Assembly: GCA_035535055.1 (NCBI GenBank)
Contig: DATLQT010000006.1
Location: forward strand, 1-6,465
Source of the DNA: UBA6019 sp035535055
GTDB taxonomy: Bacteria > Chloroflexota > Dormibacteria > Dormibacterales > Dormibacteraceae
Length of the DNA stretch: 6,465 nucleotides
Direction: 5' to 3'
Below are positions 1 through 5,359 of the stretch, in pieces (positions within the stretch are counted from its first letter, which is position 1; each line of letters begins with the position of its first letter). Position numbers and translations under genes: made by a program. The notes under the pieces were generated by a model. That model worked only from the letters and a program-made list of their open reading frames with translations, ran no database searches and was not told the DNA's origin.

Positions 1-1327
1 GGACTGGCAGCTCGGCTGGCACCCCTGCTCGATCGCCTGCGCTGACCGCGGGCGACTGCGCCGGGGCCGGGGTGGCAACCGCGTCCTCCGACGGCTCCAG
101 CTCTCTGGGCGGGCGCACCAGCGGCCAGCTGACGGCCATCCGGGTGCCACCGGCCGGCGAATCGGCCACCTCCCAGCGGCCCGCGGTCGCGTTCACGATG
201 GCGTTCCCGATCGCCAGGCCGAGCCCGGCGCCGCCCGGCTTGTCGTTGGCGCGGTGGAAGCGGTCGAAGATCCGGGCCCGCTCCTCGGCGGGGATGCCGG
301 GCCCGGAGTCGTCGACCGCGAGGCGGACCCTGCCCTCGCCGGTGACGACGGAGACCTCGACCGAGCCCTGCCCGGGGGTGTAGCGGCAGGCGTTGTCCAC
401 CAGCACGCCGGCCAGCCGGTCGATCCAGTCGGCCGGTGCGGTGACGAGCGGCGGCGCCAGCGCGGTCACCCGTCCCTCGAGCTTGATGCCGCGCTGGTGG
501 GCGACATGGCGGAAGCGGGCCACGGTCCCGGTGGCGATCTCGCCGACGTCGACGGTGTCCAGCCCCGGCCGGTCCGGCTCCGACTCGAAGCGCGCCAGCC
601 AGAGCAGGTCCTCGACGATCCGCCGGAGCCTGGCGCCCTCGCTCGCGATGCGCTCGATGGTGGTCCGGTAGGACTCGGCGTCGCGTTCTTTTTGGAGTGC
701 CAGGGATGCCTCCGCCTCGATCACCGTGAGCGGCGTTCGCAGCTCATGGGACGCGTCGGCCGTGAAGGCCAGCTGGCGGCGGCGCGCCTCCTCGACCGGC
801 GCGATGGTGCGGCGGGCGAACCAGAGCGAGCCGAAGAAGGTCAGGAGGAGCAGCGGGAGGCCGAAGCTGCCCTCGATGATCGCCAGCCGCAGCGTCGAGG
901 CGTAGACGTCGGCGACACTGCGGCCGACCACCAGCCAGCCGGCGGACTGGCCGCTCGAGAGGTCCAGGGCGGGGATGCTCTGGACCCGGTAGGGCTGCCC
1001 GTCGATGGTCGCCGAGGCCGGCGCAACCGGGTGCAGTCCTGAGGGGGCCGTGGGCGCGCCGGGCATCGCCAGCACGACGTTGCCGTCATTGCCATAGAGC
1101 CAGGCGAAGATCGGCACCGCGGAGGCCTCCGGGCGCGCGTTGCGGATGAACTCGGGGTTGCCGTGGGCGAACTCGAGAACCCGGCCGGTGACCTGCGCGT
1201 CGGCGTCGGCGACCAGGCTCCGGAAGACGCCGACGTCGATGGCCGTCATCACGATCACGTAGAGCGCCAGGACGACGACAGTTGGGATGGCGGCCATCCG
1301 CGCCAGCCGCCAGCGGGGGCGCTTCAT
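1..1327 (-). CDS. Two-component sensor histidine kinase (partial, C-terminus off left edge)
   Basis: A membrane sensor kinase that should autophosphorylate on a histidine and pass the phosphate to the response regulator encoded just upstream. The frame is open from ATG at 1327 to the window edge (442 codons, no stop). In order: TM1 about residues 11-30, an extracytoplasmic domain of about 115 residues with no recognised fold, TM2 about 148-170, then the H-box ASHELRTPLT with His194. The ATPase domain has the N-box DNACRYTPG (Asn312), the G1 box DSGPGIP (Asp340-Pro346), the F-box IFDRFHR and the G2 box GGAGLGLAI (366-373). Only about 23 residues separate TM2 from His194, so a full HAMP linker does not fit. 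After the ATPase domain (about 395) an Ala/Pro/Glu-rich tail continues out of the window. The ATG overlaps the regulator's TGA (ATGA), so the two are probably translationally coupled. The stimulus cannot be inferred. Confidence 0.93.
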   Translation of the reverse strand, partial: MKRPRWRLARMAAIPTVVVLALYVIVMTAIDVGVFRSLVADADAQVTGRVLEFAHGNPEFIRNARPEASAVPIFAWLYGNDGNVVLAMPGAPTAPSGLHPVAPASATIDGQPYRVQSIPALDLSSGQSAGWLVVGRSVADVYASTLRLAIIEGSFGLPLLLLTFFGSLWFARRTIAPVEEARRRQLAFTADASHELRTPLTVIEAEASLALQKERDAESYRTTIERIASEGARLRRIVEDLLWLARFESEPDRPGLDTVDVGEIATGTVARFRHVAHQRGIKLEGRVTALAPPLVTAPADWIDRLAGVLVDNACRYTPGQGSVEVSVVTGEGRVRLAVDDSGPGIPAEERARIFDRFHRANDKPGGAGLGLAIGNAIVNATAGRWEVADSPAGGTRMAVSWPLVRPPRELEPSEDAVATPAPAQSPAVSAGDRAGVPAELPV

Positions 1328-1992
1328 GCCTCGACCAGCCGGTAGCCGGCGCCGCGGATGGTGAGCAGCTGGACATCCGCGCCGGCCAGCTTGCGCCGCA
1401 GGTTCGCCATGTGGACGTCGATCGTGTTGGAGCCGATCTCGGCGCCGGCCTCCGGCCAGGCGTGGCGGGCGATCACCTCCCGGGTGACGATCGCCGGCGA
1501 GCGGCGGAGCAGGAGCTCGAGGATCGCGAACTCGACGCCCGTGATGCCGACGTGCTGGGCGTCGATGGTGACCAGGCGCCGGGCCGGGTCGAGCGAGAGC
1601 CGGCCGCGGGTGAGGATCGGCTCCTCCACCTCCGGCGGGCGCCGGAGCAGGGCGCGCAGCCGGGCCAGCAGCTCCTCGAACTGGAAGGGCTTGACCAAAT
1701 AGTCGTCGGCGCCCGCGTCCAGGCCCTGGACCTTGTCGGCGGTGGTGTCCCGCGCGGTCAGCATCAGGATCGGGGTCCGGATCTTGAGCTTGCGCGCCTC
1801 CCGCGCCACCTGCTCGCCGGTGAGGCCCGGCATCCGCCAGTCCAGCACCGCCGCGGCATAGTCGTAGATGCGCAGCAGGTGAAGCGCGTCATCGCCCTGG
1901 GTGGCGGTGTCGCAGACATAACCCTCCTCGGTGAGGCCCCGCTCCAGGACGGAGAGCACCCCCGGGTCGTCCTCCGCGATCAGGACGCGCAT
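1324..1992 (-). CDS. OmpR/PhoB-family response regulator
   Basis: A DNA-binding response regulator of 222 residues, the usual length for this family. The N-terminal receiver domain (about 1-120) shows the acidic pocket E7-D8-D9, the phospho-acceptor Asp51 in VLDWRMPG, the switch Thr79 in LMLTARD and Lys101 in YLVKPF. The C-terminal half (about 128-222) is a winged-helix domain, with a recognition-helix region around SNTIDVHMANLRRKL and the usual wing ending GAGYRLVEA. It should be phosphorylated by the overlapping histidine kinase and then bind promoter DNA, probably including its own. The ATG at 1992 is chosen because MRVLIAEDD is the normal family N-terminus; there is no good Shine-Dalgarno, but a TAGCTT hexamer lies 9 nt upstream. 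The target genes are unknown. Confidence 0.95.
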   Translation of the reverse strand: MRVLIAEDDPGVLSVLERGLTEEGYVCDTATQGDDALHLLRIYDYAAAVLDWRMPGLTGEQVAREARKLKIRTPILMLTARDTTADKVQGLDAGADDYLVKPFQFEELLARLRALLRRPPEVEEPILTRGRLSLDPARRLVTIDAQHVGITGVEFAILELLLRRSPAIVTREVIARHAWPEAGAEIGSNTIDVHMANLRRKLAGADVQLLTIRGAGYRLVEA

Positions 1993-2016
1993 CTCGCGCC
2001 CAAGCTAGCAGGCAGC

Positions 2017-2035
2017 CGGACGCTTAGAACGTCCG
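2017..2035. promoter_or_regulatory. Inverted repeat upstream of the response regulator
   Basis: Perfect 6-bp arms CGGACG and CGTCCG are separated by 7 nt. The repeat lies 25-43 bp upstream of the regulator ATG and overlaps the stop codon of the possible small membrane ORF. It could be an operator (for example for autoregulation) or a weak hairpin. Arms of this length arise by chance in GC-rich DNA, so the functional reading is inference. Confidence 0.25.
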
Positions 2036-2254
2036 CCGCTGGTTTGGTCGGGCCGGACCGCCGGCTGGGGTCGAGGGGCGGGGGACCCGGACGACCACCA
2101 GCGGCGACGGCCGAAAAAGGAGAAGTTGTCCAAACAAGGACCAGGCCATCCGGACGGTGACCATCAAAAGCCCCGCGGCGACGGTCGCCAGAAGAGCGGG
2201 CACGCCCGGCGCCAGCAGCGACGCGGTGCCTTCGGCCAGCCAGGTCCGGAACAT
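2024..2254 (-). CDS. Possible small membrane protein, 76 residues, unknown function
   Basis: Not a family I recognise. The frame from ATG 2254 to TAA 2024 encodes a short N-terminus, a hydrophobic stretch at about residues 11-34 (Leu/Ala/Val-rich), an Arg at 35, a second shorter hydrophobic stretch at about 36-47, and a Pro/Arg-rich tail. About 82% of its codons end in G or C (my hand count), consistent with real coding in this genome, and the frame fills most of an otherwise empty gap of about 310 bp. It ends 31 nt before the response regulator on the same strand, so it could be co-transcribed with the two-component pair. Against it: no clear Shine-Dalgarno before the ATG, and no recognised homologue. 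Competing short frames here lack a hydrophobic or family signature. Confidence 0.4.
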   Translation of the reverse strand: MFRTWLAEGTASLLAPGVPALLATVAAGLLMVTVRMAWSLFGQLLLFRPSPLVVVRVPRPSTPAGGPARPNQRRTF

Positions 2255-2304
2255 GAGCCAATGCTGGGAGGCGAACCTGAAGTGGCCATGAAAAGCCCCC
2301 GCTG

Positions 2305-3069
2305 CTAGCCCTGGAAGAAGCCCCCGTCGACGTTGAGGGCCTGGCCGGTGATGCCCCGGCCCTCCCTGGAGGCGAGCAGCAGGCAGACCGCCGCCACCTC
2401 CTCGGGGGTGACCAGCCTCCCCTGGGGCGTCAGCAGTGGCTCCAGCGCCTGCTCGCGGCTGCGGCCGGTCCGGGCCATGATGTTGGCGACCGACTGCTCG
2501 GTCATCGGCGTGTCCACGTAGCCGGGACAGACGCAGTTGAAGGTGATTCCCCGCCGCACGTTCTCGGCCGCCAGCGCACGCATCAGCCCCAGCAGCCCGT
2601 GCTTGGCCGCGGTGTAAGCCGCCACGTAGGGCATGCCGACGCGCGCCGCGACGGACGCGATCGCGATCACCGCGCCCTCTCCCCCCTCCAGCAGCAGGGG
2701 CAGCGCCGCCCGGGTGAGGAAGAAGGGCCCGTCGAGGTCCACCGCCATCACCCGCCGCCAGCTCGCCGTGTCCAGGTCAATGAACTTGTGCGAGGTGGCG
2801 ATGCCGGCGTTGTGAACCAGCAGCTGGAGGCCGCCCATACGCTCTTTGACGACCGCGACCGCGGCCCCGCAGGCAGCCTCGTCGGTCACGTCGAGCGGGA
2901 TGGCGATCGCTCCCCCGCCGCACTCGGCGGCGACGGCCTCGATCTCGGCGCTGGTCCGCGCCGCGACCGCCACCCGTGCCCCCTCGGCGGCGAAGGCGAG
3001 GGCCACCGCGCGGCCGATGCCGCGGCCGCCTCCAGTAACCAGCGCCGTCATCCCGTCGAGCCGCCCCAT
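2305..3069 (-). CDS. SDR-family NAD(P)-dependent oxidoreductase
   Basis: A classical short-chain dehydrogenase/reductase of 254 residues, the normal length. It should interconvert a hydroxyl and a keto group using NAD(P)(H) in the cytoplasm. Visible motifs: the nucleotide-binding loop TGGGRGIG (12-19), Asp60 in LDVTD, HNAG (86-89), catalytic Ser139, Tyr152 and Lys156 in the YxxxK arrangement, the PGYVDTPM loop after the active site, and the C-terminal ITGQALNVDGG. Basic residues at Arg16 and Arg38 and the absence of an acid at the end of beta-2 favour NADP(H), which is inference. The usual active-site Asn111 is Asp here (MAVDLDG). The C-terminal half resembles 3-hydroxyacyl-CoA and 3-hydroxybutyrate dehydrogenase-type SDRs, but the substrate cannot be fixed. 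The ATG at 3069 gives the usual MGRLDG-type N-terminus; the Shine-Dalgarno is weak. Confidence 0.93.
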   Translation of the reverse strand: MGRLDGMTALVTGGGRGIGRAVALAFAAEGARVAVAARTSAEIEAVAAECGGGAIAIPLDVTDEAACGAAVAVVKERMGGLQLLVHNAGIATSHKFIDLDTASWRRVMAVDLDGPFFLTRAALPLLLEGGEGAVIAIASVAARVGMPYVAAYTAAKHGLLGLMRALAAENVRRGITFNCVCPGYVDTPMTEQSVANIMARTGRSREQALEPLLTPQGRLVTPEEVAAVCLLLASREGRGITGQALNVDGGFFQG

Positions 3070-3078
3070 TTGGGTGAG

Positions 3079-3084
3079 AGCCTA
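3079..3084 (-). promoter_or_regulatory. Possible -10 element before the SDR gene
   Basis: The minus strand reads TAGGCT, matching the TAnnnT -10 pattern, 9 nt before the ATG at 3069. Initiation 6-7 nt downstream would give a leader of only a few bases, which would explain the missing Shine-Dalgarno. No convincing -35 is visible. The same hexamer precedes the mini-ferritin gene. Confidence 0.3.
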
Positions 3085-3123
3085 GTTGTGCCTCGGGCAT
3101 CAACGCAGGGCGGCCGACTGCCG

Positions 3124-3137
3124 GAAGCGAACGCTTC
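3124..3137. promoter_or_regulatory. Operator-like inverted repeat upstream of the SDR gene
   Basis: GAAGCG-AA-CGCTTC: perfect 6-bp arms with a 2-bp spacer, 55-68 bp upstream of the SDR start. A 2-nt loop is poor for an RNA hairpin, so a dimeric repressor or activator site is the more natural reading. No regulator is identified, and this is inferred from symmetry alone. Confidence 0.3.
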
Positions 3138-3143
3138 ATTGCC

Positions 3144-3170
3144 GGCGGCGCCGCCCTCGTCGGCGCCGCC
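3144..3170 (-). terminator. GC-rich hairpin downstream of the mini-ferritin gene
   Basis: A perfect 9-bp stem (GGCGGCGCC / GGCGCCGCC) with a 9-nt loop lies 14 nt beyond the mini-ferritin stop codon. Position and stability fit a transcription terminator or an mRNA-stabilising 3' hairpin. No T-run follows on the minus strand, so it is not a classical intrinsic terminator. A weaker alternative stem (3168-3181) overlaps it. Confidence 0.4.
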
Positions 3171-3184
3171 AGTACGCTGGCCGG

Positions 3185-3499
3185 TTAGTCGGAGGCTTTC
3201 TCGGCCGCCTCGCCGCGCTTCACGATGTCGCCCGGCTGGAAGAGGATCCCCTGGAGCGTCTGGCGCCATTTCGGCATCTTCCGGAGAAGGAATTCGAGGT
3301 CCATCCCGAAGTGCTTGAACTCCTCCTGCTGGGCGTCCTCCATGATCGCCCGCGCCTCGGGGTCGGGCTCGACCGAAAGGCGCTGCTCGTACCAGCCGAT
3401 GGCCTCCGCCTCCTCGGTCAGCGCGGCGAGAATCCGCGCCTTGGTCCGGGTCTGCGGGCTCAGTTCGCCGGCGGGCTCGTGGTACTGCTCAAATCCCAT
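3185..3499 (-). CDS. Encapsulated-ferritin (EncFtn)-like ferroxidase
   Basis: A 104-residue four-helix-half ferritin of the type known as encapsulin cargo. In that family two short subunits pair to form the ferroxidase centre and oxidise Fe(II) to Fe(III), passing the mineral to the encapsulin shell. Compared from memory with Rhodospirillum rubrum EncFtn, the metal-site and entry residues are all kept with a constant offset of two: E29, E30 and E32 in TEEAEAIGWY, W36, Y37, then E60 and H63 in QQEEFKHFGMDLEFLLR. The N-terminus YHEPAGELSPQTR is also family-like, which supports the ATG at 3499. Unlike typical cargo, the C-terminus (about 85-104) shows no obvious Gly-Ser-Leu-type encapsulin-targeting peptide, and the next gene downstream is an SDR rather than an encapsulin. 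A TAGGCT hexamer lies 6 nt before the ATG. Confidence 0.9.
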   Translation of the reverse strand: MGFEQYHEPAGELSPQTRTKARILAALTEEAEAIGWYEQRLSVEPDPEARAIMEDAQQEEFKHFGMDLEFLLRKMPKWRQTLQGILFQPGDIVKRGEAAEKASD

Positions 3500-3706
3500 G
3501 CCCCCAGCCTATCGGGCCGCGCGGAGTTCCAGGGTTGCTGCCTTGTTAGGTGGTTTGCGCACACTCTTGCGTGCAGGTTTGTGGTAGCGTCCCGAAGTCG
3601 GTTTCGCCTGAGCATTCTCTTCCCCACGTCCTGGTCGGCTCGGGCTGGAAGGCTTTCCGCGACTTAAGTTCCAGTTGCGAGGGCCGGTCACCTGGGGGAA
3701 GTTCTC
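3500..3706. promoter_or_regulatory. Divergent intergenic region (mini-ferritin / lysozyme-like protein)
   Basis: About 200 bp with lower GC than its surroundings, separating two divergent genes, so it must hold both promoters. For the plus strand, TAGCGT (3585-3590) and TAAGTT (3665-3670) match TAnnnT. The second would give a leader of about 30 nt that contains the GGGGGAAG ribosome-binding site at about 3694-3701. Neither has a convincing -35. I looked for the conserved blocks of the c-di-AMP (ydaO) riboswitch, common before cell-wall hydrolase genes, and did not find the set. The minus-strand frame across this region lacks coding character. Confidence 0.5.
3506..3511 (-). promoter_or_regulatory. 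Possible -10 element for a leaderless mini-ferritin mRNA
   Basis: The minus strand reads TAGGCT, then GGGGGC, then ATG. A TAnnnT hexamer ending 6 nt before the start codon is the arrangement expected for leaderless transcripts in high-GC bacteria. The G-run just before the ATG is too close to act as a normal Shine-Dalgarno. No strong -35 is visible. Confidence 0.35.
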
Positions 3707-4321
3707 TTGTTTCAGTTCATCAAGGTGTTTTCGCTTGTCTTCGCCGTCGGGGCGTCTTTGATTCCAGGCCACCACGCGACCGCCGCCCACCGGGCGACCG
3801 CCGCCCACCGGGCGACCGCGCCCACCACCGGCCTACCGGCGCTGGCGGATAGGCCCAAGGTGGACGGCCAGTCGGTCGAGAGCTGGACCGCCTTCGAGGC
3901 GGCCGCGGAGGCGGCAGCCGCCGCCGAGCAGGCGCGCCAGGCAGCTGCAGCCGCAGCCGCAGCCGCAGCCGCCGCAGCTGCCGCCGCAAAGGCGGCGCCG
4001 GTCGCCCCGGTCCGGTTCGCTGCGCAGCCGGCGAGGACCGCCAGCCCGGGCGCCGCCGCCGTGAAGCAGCTGATCGTCCAGGACTTCTCCTCGATGGGCC
4101 AGGCGGCCGTCGACTGGGGGCTCCGGGTGGCGGCCTGCGAGTCGGGCTACAACCCCAACGCCTACAACCCTGATGGGGCGTCGGGCGTCTTCCAGTTCAT
4201 GCCGGGGACCTTCCGGGGCACCCCCTACGGGAGCCAGAACATCTTCGACGCCTCCGCCAACGTCGGCGCGGCGGCCTGGTACTACGGCCAGCATGGCGGC
4301 GGGGCCTGGTCCTGTAAGTAG
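3707..4321 (+). CDS. Secreted lysozyme-like / lytic-transglycosylase-domain protein
   Basis: An exported peptidoglycan hydrolase of 204 residues. Starting at TTG 3707, chosen for the GGGGGAAG site 5 nt upstream and the signal peptide it gives: basic/hydrophobic MFQFIKVFSLVFAVGASL, then a likely cleavage near ATAA (24-30). Residues 24-40 contain an 18-bp tandem repeat. Residues about 57-95 are an Ala-rich, probably helical, linker with 16 consecutive alanines (79-94). The C-terminal domain (about 120-204) is lysozyme-like: WGLRVAACESGYNPNAYNP with the expected catalytic Glu145, then ASGVFQFMPGTF and the closing AAWYYGQHGGGAWSCK. Cys144 and Cys203 could form a disulphide outside the cell. It should cleave the glycan backbone, possibly during growth or resuscitation. 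The domain is compact, like transglycosylase/Rpf-type modules of high-GC bacteria. Confidence 0.88.
   Translation: MFQFIKVFSLVFAVGASLIPGHHATAAHRATAAHRATAPTTGLPALADRPKVDGQSVESWTAFEAAAEAAAAAEQARQAAAAAAAAAAAAAAAAKAAPVAPVRFAAQPARTASPGAAAVKQLIVQDFSSMGQAAVDWGLRVAACESGYNPNAYNPDGASGVFQFMPGTFRGTPYGSQNIFDASANVGAAAWYYGQHGGGAWSCK
3776..3826 (+). repeat. 18-bp tandem repeat in the lysozyme-like gene
   Basis: Two identical copies (3776-3793, 3794-3811) of an 18-bp unit encoding ATAAHR are followed by a third partial copy (3812-3826) that lacks one C. The lost base moves the third copy into another frame, so it reads ATAPTT instead of ATAAHR. It lies just after the signal peptide. Confidence 0.9.
3941..3988 (+). 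repeat. Alanine-codon microsatellite (GCA/GCC repeat)
   Basis: Sixteen consecutive alanine codons, mostly alternating GCA and GCC, encode the linker before the lysozyme-like domain. Such runs can gain or lose units by slippage in steps of 3 or 6 bp without breaking the frame, so linker length may vary between strains. Confidence 0.9.
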
Positions 4322-4337
4322 GTAGAGGGCACCTGAC

Positions 4338-4368
4338 GGCCGGGCAGGCGGGCTACGCTTGCCCGGCC
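4338..4368 (+). terminator. Strong hairpin between the lysozyme-like and phosphotransferase genes
   Basis: A perfect 9-bp stem GGCCGGGCA / TGCCCGGCC with a 13-nt loop begins 16 nt after the lysozyme-like stop codon and ends 2 nt before the ATG at 4371. There is no T-run. It could end or stabilise the upstream message, or sequester the translation start of the phosphotransferase in a read-through transcript. The loop contains TACGCT (4354-4359), a TAnnnT -10 candidate. Confidence 0.5.
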
Positions 4369-4370
4369 AG

Positions 4371-5357
4371 ATGGAGCCGATCCGCACCGACCTCGAAAGG
4401 CAGCTGCGGAGCACCTGGGGGGAACCGGGCCTGTCCGTGGGCGAGATCTCGCCGATCGCCGAGGGCCACTCGGGATTCACCTACTGGGTCGACGTCCAGC
4501 GCCCTGGCGGTGGGCGGCGTTACGTTCTCCGCCTGACGCCGCCCGGCGCGCGGCCGGCGGGCGCCGCCGACGTCGCCCGCCAGGGCCGGATCATGGCGGC
4601 GCTCAGCGCTCAGGGATTGCCGGTCCCGGCGATCCCGGCGGTCTCGGCCGAGCCGGTCATCGACGGCCGCCCCTTCGTGCTGATGGAGGCCATCCAAGCG
4701 GACCGCATCGAGACCGTCGCGCCGCGCGAGGACCACCGAGCGATCGCGGCCTCGGCGGTCGCGGTGCTGCGCCGGATCCAGGCCGTCCCGGTGGCGGCCA
4801 GCGGCATCGCGGACGAGGAGCCGATGCCACTGAGGGGCGAGATGATGCGCTGGGCGTGGCTGATGGAGCGCGCGGCTCCCGACCTCACCGGCCGGGCGCC
4901 CGAGCTGGGCGGCCGCCTGGCCGAACGCGTCCCGGCCGAGGTCTCTCCGACGGTGGTCCACGGCGACTACCACCTGGGGAACCTGCTCTTCCACGGCCCC
5001 GAGGTGGCCGCCGTGCTGGACTGGGAGATCGCCCAGCTCGGCCAGCCGCTGCTCGACCTCGCCTGTCTATGCGTGATGGTCGCCCGGCGGCGCTTCGACG
5101 GCGGCACCGCGCCCGGGGGCAGCATCGAGGTCGAGATCGGCGACTTCATCCGCCTCTACGGGGCGGACCCGCAGGAGATGCGCTGGTATTTGGCGCTGAG
5201 CCTCTACAAGTACGCGGCGATCCTGGGCTACAACCTCATGCTCCACCGCAAGGGCCGCCGGCCCGACCCCATGTACGAGTCGGAATCCATGGCTCGGACG
5301 ATCGGGGGCATGATTGACGACGGCATCGAGATGTTGGACGGCAAAGGGAGTTTGTAG
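4371..5357 (+). CDS. Phosphotransferase family protein (APH/choline-kinase fold, ACAD10/11 N-domain type)
   Basis: A small-molecule kinase of 328 residues from ATG 4371. In order: the glycine loop AEGHSGFTYWV near residues 25-36, an Arg in place of the usual ATP-lysine in YVLRLTPPG, the catalytic loop VVHGDYHLGNLLF (His197, Asp199, Asn204), then the metal-binding Asp217 in VLDWE and the helix following. The Arg variant and overall pattern are typical of phosphotransferases found beside acyl-CoA dehydrogenases rather than of antibiotic kinases. The acyl-CoA dehydrogenase gene starts 2 nt after its stop, so they are co-transcribed. By analogy with LvaA and the kinase domain of ACAD10/11, it may phosphorylate a 4-hydroxyacyl-CoA; this is inference. 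An in-frame TTG at 4359 would add four residues, but it lies in the hairpin, so I prefer the ATG. No Shine-Dalgarno is visible. Confidence 0.9.
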   Translation: MEPIRTDLERQLRSTWGEPGLSVGEISPIAEGHSGFTYWVDVQRPGGGRRYVLRLTPPGARPAGAADVARQGRIMAALSAQGLPVPAIPAVSAEPVIDGRPFVLMEAIQADRIETVAPREDHRAIAASAVAVLRRIQAVPVAASGIADEEPMPLRGEMMRWAWLMERAAPDLTGRAPELGGRLAERVPAEVSPTVVHGDYHLGNLLFHGPEVAAVLDWEIAQLGQPLLDLACLCVMVARRRFDGGTAPGGSIEVEIGDFIRLYGADPQEMRWYLALSLYKYAAILGYNLMLHRKGRRPDPMYESESMARTIGGMIDDGIEMLDGKGSL

Positions 5358-5359
5358 AA

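Noticed and set aside
254..1042. Long plus-strand open frame opposite the histidine kinase
   Set aside because: It is antisense to a kinase with all catalytic motifs, has low-complexity Arg/Glu/Asp/Gly-rich content and no family signature; long shadow frames are normal in GC-rich DNA.
1282..2160. 292-residue plus-strand frame opposite the response regulator
   Set aside because: It is a shadow of an unmistakable PhoB-type regulator and no domain is visible.
2286..2304. Terminator after the SDR gene
   Set aside because: A short T-run follows GGGGGC on the minus strand, but the only stem is 3-4 bp.
3640..3706. Possible c-di-AMP (ydaO) riboswitch before the lysozyme-like gene
   Set aside because: The CTTAA and GGGGGAA words recall the family, but the remaining conserved blocks are missing and there is not enough space before the start codon.
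3509..3808. Minus-strand frame across the divergent intergenic region with a Lys/Arg-rich C-terminus
   Set aside because: It looks briefly like a basic DNA-binding tail, but third positions are not GC-biased, it overlaps the lysozyme-like signal peptide, and it lacks a good start.
4371..5357. Antibiotic (aminoglycoside) resistance kinase
   Set aside because: The fold is shared, but the Arg in place of the ATP-lysine and the tight coupling to an acyl-CoA dehydrogenase point to acyl-CoA metabolism.
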